A stretch of DNA of 64,000 bases from Rhodothermus marinus (GTDB taxonomy: Bacteria; Bacteroidota; Rhodothermia; Rhodothermales; Rhodothermaceae), in assembly GCF_009936275.1 (NCBI RefSeq), contig NZ_AP019797.1, positions 3,269,890 to 3,333,889 of the forward strand, given 5' to 3'. This document shows positions 58,682-64,000 of this stretch, piece after piece (positions within the stretch are counted from its first letter, which is position 1; each line of letters opens with the position of its first letter). The notes beneath the pieces are model-generated. The model was not told the origin of the DNA and ran no database searches. It was given only the letters and a program-made list of their open reading frames with translations. The position numbers and the translations under genes are program-made.

Positions 58682-58709
58682 GGGGCCTTTCGGCCCCTTC
58701 CTTTTCTTA
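58682..58709 (+). terminator. Terminator of the amidohydrolase gene
   Basis: GGGGCC pairs with GGCCCC around TTTC, followed by TTCCTTTTCTT. It lies 28 bases past the stop codon. Confidence 0.82.
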
Positions 58710-58727
58710 TTCACAGCCCGGGATCGT

Positions 58728-59390
58728 TCAGACCTCCAGGTAGCGCATGAAGGCTTCGATGCGCTGGCGGAGTTCTTCGTCGTCCTCTTCGTTGTAGGCG
58801 GCCGCCACGTGGAAGCCGCGGTGCTCCAGCACATGGCGGATGCGGGCCGTGTCCTGCACGTTCAGTTTGAGCGTGACGCGGAAGCGGCTCTCGGAAGCGT
58901 CGAGCGGCTCGACGACCAGCGCCCGCACGCGCGCATCGCACTGCTCCACGCAGTAGAGCAGGTTGGAGAGTGCATAGTCGCGGGCGTCGATCTCCAGCTC
59001 CAGGATGGCCCCGGGCTCGTGCAGCGAGAGCATCCGGATGAGCTGCTCCAGCAGATGCTGAGCCGGCACGGCGCCCCGGTAGTGGTGATTCGACTCCGCG
59101 ACCGGGAGTACGGTCAGCCCGTGCTGCAGCACCACCCGGGCGGCGTCGAACACGTGCAGGTCGGGCGTAACGCTAACGGGCGTACCACGTACCAGCATCG
59201 CCACCGGCAGGTTCGGGTCGTCCACCAGACGCAGCTGTTCGTCCGAGACCACGCCCAGCAGTTCGCCCGCCTCGTCGACCACCGGCAGGTGCCGTATCCG
59301 CTGCGCGGCCATCTGCTCCCGGGCCCGATGCACGGTGTCACCGGGGCTCAGGGGCTGCAACCCTTCTTGAATCAGTTGCGCAATCCGCAT
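58728..59390 (-). CDS. CBS-domain protein with an ACT-like C-terminal part
   Basis: A 220-residue protein from ATG 59390 (the frame opens at 59519 but the upstream part has no similarity). Two CBS repeats occupy about 1-130: LSPGDTVHRAREQMAAQRIRHLPVVD and VTPDLHVFDAARVVLQHGLTVLPV (each quoted in part here). The second half (LVVEPLDASESRFRVTLKL, VLEHRGFHVAAAYNEED) resembles an ACT/CBS-associated domain. CBS pairs bind adenine nucleotides and act as regulatory sensors. No partner domain or gene is adjacent. Confidence 0.85.
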   Translation of the reverse strand: MRIAQLIQEGLQPLSPGDTVHRAREQMAAQRIRHLPVVDEAGELLGVVSDEQLRLVDDPNLPVAMLVRGTPVSVTPDLHVFDAARVVLQHGLTVLPVAESNHHYRGAVPAQHLLEQLIRMLSLHEPGAILELEIDARDYALSNLLYCVEQCDARVRALVVEPLDASESRFRVTLKLNVQDTARIRHVLEHRGFHVAAAYNEEDDEELRQRIEAFMRYLEV

Positions 59391-59598
59391 GGCAGTACCT
59401 CCCACTTCGTAGGGCCCGGCTCCTCTTCCGGAATACCGGGCAACCCCTGTACCGTTTCCCCGCGCTGGCCGCCCCGAGCCACAACTTACCGCTTCGTTGC
59501 AGGCCGGCGCTTCACCCAAGATTTACAGTAAGCATCGGTTGAATGCAAGGGATTTTTTAGTCCCCATAGCAGCCACTTCTGGCGCATGCCTTCGACGC

Positions 59599-60927
59599 CT
59601 ACGACGCCATATCCGGCAGCGGTTGCAACGAACGGAAGCGCATCAGCAGGCGTTCGACGGCCGCCTGTCGGTGCACCGGCACGCGCAACCGGAGCCGTGC
59701 GGCCGGTAGCGGCGTCTCATCGTGGCCGTTGCGGGCGTAGAGATAGGTTTCTTCCAGCACATCGGCCACCTGGTAGAGATAGGAAAGCGTGCGCCCCTCG
59801 GTCAGCGGCACGCAGACGTCCAGCTCCAGCGCTTCGGCTTCGATGCGCTCCTGCAGCCGCCGCTTGAGTTCTTCGAGGCCGATCCCGCGCAGCGCCGAGA
59901 TGAAGACGGCCTCGGGATATTCTGCCCGCAACGCCTGCAGCAACCCCAGATCGGCCAGTCTGTCTATTTTGTTGAACACAAGAAGCATCGGTTTGTCGGC
60001 AGCGCCCAGCTCGGCCAGCGTCTCGTGCACCACCTGGATGTGATCCTCGAAGCGCGGATGGGTGGCATCCACCAGGTGGAGCAGCACATCGCTTTCGCGC
60101 ACCTCGTCGAGCGTGCTCTTGAAGCTTTCGATGAGCCGGTGCGGCAACTTGCGAATGAACCCGACCGTGTCGGACAGAAGCACCGGCTTGCCCGGCTCCA
60201 GATGAACCAGCCGGGTAGTGGCATCCAGCGTGGCAAAGAGCCGGTCCTCAGCCAGCACATTGGTGCCGGCCAGCACGTTCATCAGCGTCGATTTTCCGGC
60301 GTTTGTGTAGCCGACCAGCGACACGCGGGTATAGCGCTGGCGCTTTTTGCGCTGGGTGGTCCGCTGCCGGTCGATCCGTTCCAGACGCTCCCGGAGCACG
60401 GCGATACGCCGGGCGATCAGCCGCCGGTCCGTTTCGATCTGGGTTTCGCCCGGCCCTTTCGTGCCGATCCCGCCTTTCTGGCGCGACAGGTGCGTCCACT
60501 GGCGCGTCAGGCGCGTGCGCATGTACTCGAGCTGGGCCAGCTCGACCTGCGTTTTGGCCACGGCCGTACGGGCCCGCCGGGCGAAAATGTCCAGGATCAG
60601 ACCGGTGCGGTCGAGCAGCTTACAGCCCAGCGCCCGTTCCAGGTTGCGCATCTGCGCGGGCGAGAGGTCGTCGTCGAAGATGACCAGATCGCTCTTGCGC
60701 GCGGCCACCAGGCGTTTGAGTTCTTCGACCTTCCCGCGGCCGACGTAGGTGGCGGCATGGACGCGCCGGAGCACCTGCAGCACGCGATCGGTCACTTCGG
60801 CGCCCGCCGTGCGGGCCAGCTGCGCCAGTTCTTCCAGCGAATCCTCGACATCCCAGCGCGTCGTCTCGGGCGTTACGACGCCCACCAGAATCGCGGTTTC
60901 CGGACGAGGTGCTGTGGCCGTGTACAA
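59599..60927 (-). CDS. hflX: Ribosome-associated GTPase HflX
   Basis: A 442-residue GTPase. The N-terminal HflX domain includes [20 protein letters not shown] and [15 protein letters not shown]-type sequence, [19 protein letters not shown] is diagnostic, and the G domain has [15 protein letters not shown] (G1), [10 protein letters not shown] (G3) and FNKIDRLAD (G4). HflX splits stalled ribosomes after heat or antibiotic stress. It is the last gene of a minus-strand run below the small membrane protein. The start at 60927 is likely; the 5' region is short. Confidence 0.95.
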   Translation of the reverse strand: MYTATAPRPETAILVGVVTPETTRWDVEDSLEELAQLARTAGAEVTDRVLQVLRRVHAATYVGRGKVEELKRLVAARKSDLVIFDDDLSPAQMRNLERALGCKLLDRTGLILDIFARRARTAVAKTQVELAQLEYMRTRLTRQWTHLSRQKGGIGTKGPGETQIETDRRLIARRIAVLRERLERIDRQRTTQRKKRQRYTRVSLVGYTNAGKSTLMNVLAGTNVLAEDRLFATLDATTRLVHLEPGKPVLLSDTVGFIRKLPHRLIESFKSTLDEVRESDVLLHLVDATHPRFEDHIQVVHETLAELGAADKPMLLVFNKIDRLADLGLLQALRAEYPEAVFISALRGIGLEELKRRLQERIEAEALELDVCVPLTEGRTLSYLYQVADVLEETYLYARNGHDETPLPAARLRLRVPVHRQAAVERLLMRFRSLQPLPDMAS

Positions 60928-61009
60928 CGCCGTATGCAGAATCGGTCTGGTTACTGTTTTCTTTTCACTTCCGGAAAGTTCAACGTTGCCCGGACGGCAA
61001 AGTGCCGGC

Positions 61010-61579
61010 CTATCCTTCGAGCGTTTTCCCGTAGCACTGCTGCACGGTCATTTCGAAGCGGGTATCCAGATAACGAGCCAATACGCGCCGGAAGGCCGGT
61101 TGCCGTGCGGGCGGAACGGCCAGGTTGAGCCGCCGCCGTCTGTTTCGCGCATCGACAAACAGAAACGCAAAGCCGCGCACGCGGCCGTTTGGATCCTGCC
61201 AGGGAAAATAGTCCAGGATCTGCCCCCAGCCCACGTAGCGATCGTGCCGGCTCAGCCCGTCGATGATGCCGCAATTCGTGATCAACACCTGCTCCGACAC
61301 CAGCGCTGCACCCAGCCAGAAAAGTCCGCCGGCAAAGTAGAGGCTCAGGCGCAAAATCGGAACAGGCTGCTCGCTCAGCGCGGCATAGGCACCCAGCGCA
61401 ACGACGAGCAGCAGAAAGCCGGTAGGCAACAGCGGCCACCGGCGAAGCCAGCGCAGGTGCACCTCCCGTATCTGCCAGTAATGAAAGAGCGTAACGACGA
61501 AAAAAAGCAGCGTGACCCCGAAAAAGCAGACCGGCAGGACGCCGTGCAGCGTGCGAAGAAATTCGGCCATCGCATTCAT
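61010..61579 (-). CDS. Membrane protein with a PH-like domain, unknown function
   Basis: A 189-residue protein. Three hydrophobic segments come first ([58 protein letters not shown]). They are followed by a soluble part with a bacterial-PH-like look: [24 protein letters not shown] and [20 protein letters not shown]. The fold assignment is tentative. The gene lies between the BatA-like gene and hflX on the same strand. Confidence 0.72.
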   Translation of the reverse strand: MNAMAEFLRTLHGVLPVCFFGVTLLFFVVTLFHYWQIREVHLRWLRRWPLLPTGFLLLVVALGAYAALSEQPVPILRLSLYFAGGLFWLGAALVSEQVLITNCGIIDGLSRHDRYVGWGQILDYFPWQDPNGRVRGFAFLFVDARNRRRRLNLAVPPARQPAFRRVLARYLDTRFEMTVQQCYGKTLEG

Positions 61580-61618
61580 GGTGCTGCCTGCAATCGGGGC
61601 ACGCGCAGGTAGGGAAAA

Positions 61619-63751
61619 CTACGCGTTGCCGGCAGTTACGGTTTCGATTCGCGTGCGGAGTGCCACCAGCATTTCCAGTACCAGAAGGCCCAACGCCAGC
61701 CCCAGCAAGACGTTCCAGAGTTCCACGCCGACCTGCGCCTGGCGAAGCGCCGCCGCGACGGCCTGCGGCGAAGCCTCCGGCACCTCCAGCAGCGTCACCG
61801 ACAGGCCAGTCTGCTCCTGCAGGCGACGCACGGCCGCCTCGGGCGCTTCCGGCCGCAGGTCCGATTCGGCCACCGCCGGGTTGACCGCCACACGTCGCAC
61901 CACCTGGTTGCCCGCCCGCAGCTCGTAGATACCCGGCTGCGCCGGACCCGGCTCGAAGCGCGCCCAGCGTGCCCCACCCTGCCGCTCCGGCTCGGCCCGA
62001 TACACCTGTCCGTCCGGCCCGACCAGCTCCGGGACGGCGTCGGTCGGAAACGTCTGGAGCCGGATGCGGGCGGGCATGCCGGCCGTCAGCGCGTCCTGCG
62101 CCTCTTCTTCGCTCCCCGCCAGGTAGAACACCGATCGGTAAAGCAACGGCACGAACAGCCCGCGCAGCGGAAGCTCGCTCCAGGCCGGATCGGGGGCCGT
62201 CGTCCAGAGCAGCACGCGTCCTGCGACGTGCCGCACCTCCTGCAGCAGAGGGAGTCCGTTGCTGAGCCGGATCAGCGTCTGCTCCAGGCCGCTACCGGGC
62301 GCATAGTTCAACGCGAAGTACACGGCCGGGCGCTCGGTCCGGATCGCGCGCTGGCCGGGCAGTCGCACGAACAGCCCTTCAAAAAGCGGATGGGCCAGGT
62401 CCATGCGATCGAACGTCGCGATCGGCATCGTGCCGTTCCAGTTGCCAACAAACCCGCGCACCTGTCCGGCCTCCAGCGCCTCCAACAGCCGCCGGTAGTC
62501 TTCCAGTCGCCCGTCGGCGCCCGGGAAAAACAGCAGCCCGCCGCCCTCGGCCACATAGCGGGCCAGCGTCGCCACCTCGCCACTCGAAAGGTCGTGCAGG
62601 CCGACCAGCCCCACCACATCGTAGCCATCGAGCGCGGTGGCCGGCAGCGCCTCCTCCGGGATCCGGGTGATCTCGAAGCGCACGCGCTCCTGACGAATCT
62701 CCGGCGAAAGCGCCAGCTCCAGATAGTCGGTGCGGGCCTGCGCACCGGCCACCAGCAACAGCCGCCGCACTTCCGGTACGTGCAGCACCAGGTAACGCGT
62801 GTTGTCTTCGAGCAGGGCATCGGGCTGGAGCAGTTCCACCACGCCGGGCAGCCAGCCCCGACGGGCCGGCGTGGTGGTCAACGTGACGCGGGCAGTGCCG
62901 CCGGGCGGTAGATCGACCGAAGCCTGCGCCACCCGCTGCTCCTCCAGCGAAAGCGTCGCCACTACGCCCTCGGCGGCGGCCGTTCCGAAATTCGCCAGTG
63001 TGACTTCAATTCGGACAGGCTGCCCCTGTTCGATGATGCGGCTGACGATTCGAACGGCCGTGATGGCCAGGTTGGCGGGCGTCTGGCCACCGACGGGAAT
63101 CAGCAGCGCGGGCAGCGGCTCCGCAACGGGTTGGGCCAGCGAATCGACCAGCGTTGAAGCCTGCAGGTCGCCGATCGCATACAACACGGCCGGCGCCTGC
63201 ACCTGTTGCACGCAAGCGTAGGCCTCGCGCAACGCGGCCGCAAACGTCCGGGCACCGTGCTGAACCGTCAGCAGACGCAGCTGTTCTTCGGCCACGTCGC
63301 GCGGCACCGGCTCCGGCGTCATCGCCGCACCGGCCACCGGCACCAGACAGACGCGGGCGTCGGGATCGAGCTGCGCCAGAATGCCGGCGGCAATGGTCCG
63401 GGCCTGCGCAAAATAGGCGCCGCCGGCATCCCGCACGGCCATCGAGGGCGAATTGTCCACCACCAGTCCCACGACCGGGGGCGTTCCGCCTCCGGCCCAG
63501 GACGCCAGCGGTCCACGAACGACCGGTCGGGCAAACGCCAGCACCAGGCACACCAGCGCCAGCGTGCGCAGCAGCAACAGGAGCCACTGGCGAATGCGCA
63601 GCCGCTGCAGGGCCGTCTGCTGCAGTTCCTTCAGAAAAGCCAGCGAACTGAAGGCCACACGCTGCGGCCGCCGAAAGTGAAACAGATGCACCAGAATCGG
63701 AATGGCGGCCGCCGCCAGGGCCAGCAGCGCCAGCGGGTTCAAAAACGTCAT
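61619..63751 (-). CDS. BatA-domain protein with VWA-like region
   Basis: A 710-residue protein. The first 80 residues form the BatA/aerotolerance N-terminal membrane domain: FLNPLALLALAAAAIPILVH, RPQRVAFSSLAFLKELQQTA and LLLLLRTLALVCLVLAFARP. A VWA-type domain follows with the MIDAS-like VVDNSPSMAV. The rest is a long beta-rich and class-I-glutamine-amidotransferase-like region (DGYDVVGLVGLHDL, EGGGLLFFPGADG), and a last transmembrane helix ends the protein (LLGLALGLLVLEMLVAL). Such proteins accompany MoxR ATPases in envelope stress systems. No moxR is adjacent. Confidence 0.88.
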   Translation of the reverse strand: MTFLNPLALLALAAAAIPILVHLFHFRRPQRVAFSSLAFLKELQQTALQRLRIRQWLLLLLRTLALVCLVLAFARPVVRGPLASWAGGGTPPVVGLVVDNSPSMAVRDAGGAYFAQARTIAAGILAQLDPDARVCLVPVAGAAMTPEPVPRDVAEEQLRLLTVQHGARTFAAALREAYACVQQVQAPAVLYAIGDLQASTLVDSLAQPVAEPLPALLIPVGGQTPANLAITAVRIVSRIIEQGQPVRIEVTLANFGTAAAEGVVATLSLEEQRVAQASVDLPPGGTARVTLTTTPARRGWLPGVVELLQPDALLEDNTRYLVLHVPEVRRLLLVAGAQARTDYLELALSPEIRQERVRFEITRIPEEALPATALDGYDVVGLVGLHDLSSGEVATLARYVAEGGGLLFFPGADGRLEDYRRLLEALEAGQVRGFVGNWNGTMPIATFDRMDLAHPLFEGLFVRLPGQRAIRTERPAVYFALNYAPGSGLEQTLIRLSNGLPLLQEVRHVAGRVLLWTTAPDPAWSELPLRGLFVPLLYRSVFYLAGSEEEAQDALTAGMPARIRLQTFPTDAVPELVGPDGQVYRAEPERQGGARWARFEPGPAQPGIYELRAGNQVVRRVAVNPAVAESDLRPEAPEAAVRRLQEQTGLSVTLLEVPEASPQAVAAALRQAQVGVELWNVLLGLALGLLVLEMLVALRTRIETVTAGNA

Positions 63752-63812
63752 GGGCTACCCTGCCACGTCGTACCTCGAGGCACCGAACCGCAGCCTGCGG
63801 CTTACGTTCCGC

Positions 63813-64000
63813 TTACAGCCAGGCGAAATGCACCTCGGCGCCGCGCTCGGCAGGCACGAAGCGCAGCCGGAAGCGATTGCCCATGCGCGGCGTCCACACA
63901 TAGGGCCAGTTCGGACAACGCCCGGCCTGGCAGATCAGCCGGTCGCCGTGGTAGATCTGAAGCCCCAGGTACAGCAGGTCGCCCTCTCGGCCGCTCAGAT
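63813..64000 (-). CDS. Truncated gene at the right window edge, unknown function
   Basis: The minus strand has an open frame entering from the edge and stopping at TAA 63813-63815. The visible 62 residues read LSGREGDLLYLGLQIYHGDR, then LICQAGRCPNWPYVWTPRMG and RFRLRFVPAERGAEVHFAWL. The composition is aromatic and beta-like with a CxxxxC pair. The start and most of the protein lie outside the window, so no family can be named. It would be the upstream neighbour of the BatA-like gene, 61 bases away. Confidence 0.6.
   Translation of the reverse strand, partial: LSGREGDLLYLGLQIYHGDRLICQAGRCPNWPYVWTPRMGNRFRLRFVPAERGAEVHFAWL

Noticed and set aside
59391-59598. Gene or RNA in the 208-base gap between the CBS-protein gene and hflX
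   Set aside because: Only short frames and no hairpin with a T-run were seen.

Overview
The window is high-GC bacterial DNA that reads as a Rhodothermus-like member of the Rhodothermota/Bacteroidota lineage. The reasons are a Bacteroidota-style division cluster without murF, a Por-type (T9SS) C-terminal sorting domain on a secreted protease, a BtuB/BtuG-type vitamin B12 uptake pair, and several promoters of the form TTG-N19..21-TAnnTTTG instead of the usual -35/-10. I infer the organism from protein recognition and gene order; no rRNA is present to confirm it. Coding density is very high and no tRNA, rRNA, CRISPR array, insertion sequence or prophage was seen.

Layout. 1-4.2 kb (minus): ion transport, with a truncated SbtA-type bicarbonate transporter, NhaA, and a KefB-like antiporter fused to TrkA-N and PTS EIIA domains. 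4.4-6.3 kb: a two-component system. 6.3-10.8 kb: a B12 uptake operon headed by a cobalamin riboswitch (TonB-dependent receptor, BtuG-like propeller lipoprotein, Bfd-like [2Fe-2S] protein), followed by a PIG-L deacetylase. 10.9-12.4 kb: MarR regulator, queuosine-precursor transporter, DUF2905 protein. 12.4-18.7 kb: ilvE, a small membrane protein, an htrA/propeller lipoprotein/ChlI-like AAA+/GNAT operon, and an RluE-type pseudouridine synthase. 18.8-24.2 kb: ahcY and metK of the SAM cycle on either side of a large secreted metalloprotease. 24.4-31.9 kb: acpP-fabF, a DciA-like protein, TolC and MlaC homologues, a glycosyltransferase-like protein, a membrane protein with an exported domain, and a small outer-membrane barrel. 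31.9-32.15 kb: a hairpin-rich non-coding stretch.

32.2-47.4 kb (minus): the complete division and cell-wall operon mraZ-rsmH-ftsL-ftsI-murE-mraY-murD-ftsW-murG-murC-ftsQ-ftsA-ftsZ. Most neighbours overlap by a few bases, which suggests translational coupling. It is driven from a promoter that carries a three-box MraZ-type operator. Divergent to it is a LexA-family repressor that lacks the autocleavage residues and has two 18-bp palindromes in its own promoter. 48.3-51.4 kb: a purine permease convergent with pyrG. 51.5-56.7 kb: gyrB followed by a GT2/GT4/methyltransferase set. 56.7-64 kb: a hypothetical protein, an amidohydrolase, a CBS-domain protein, HflX, a small membrane protein, a BatA-like VWA protein, and a truncated gene at the right edge.

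The least ordinary parts are the non-cleavable LexA-like repressor with its twin operators, the B12 operon with its ferredoxin gene and a terminator that also covers the ribosome-binding site, the hairpin-rich region beside ftsZ, and the antiporter-EIIA fusion.
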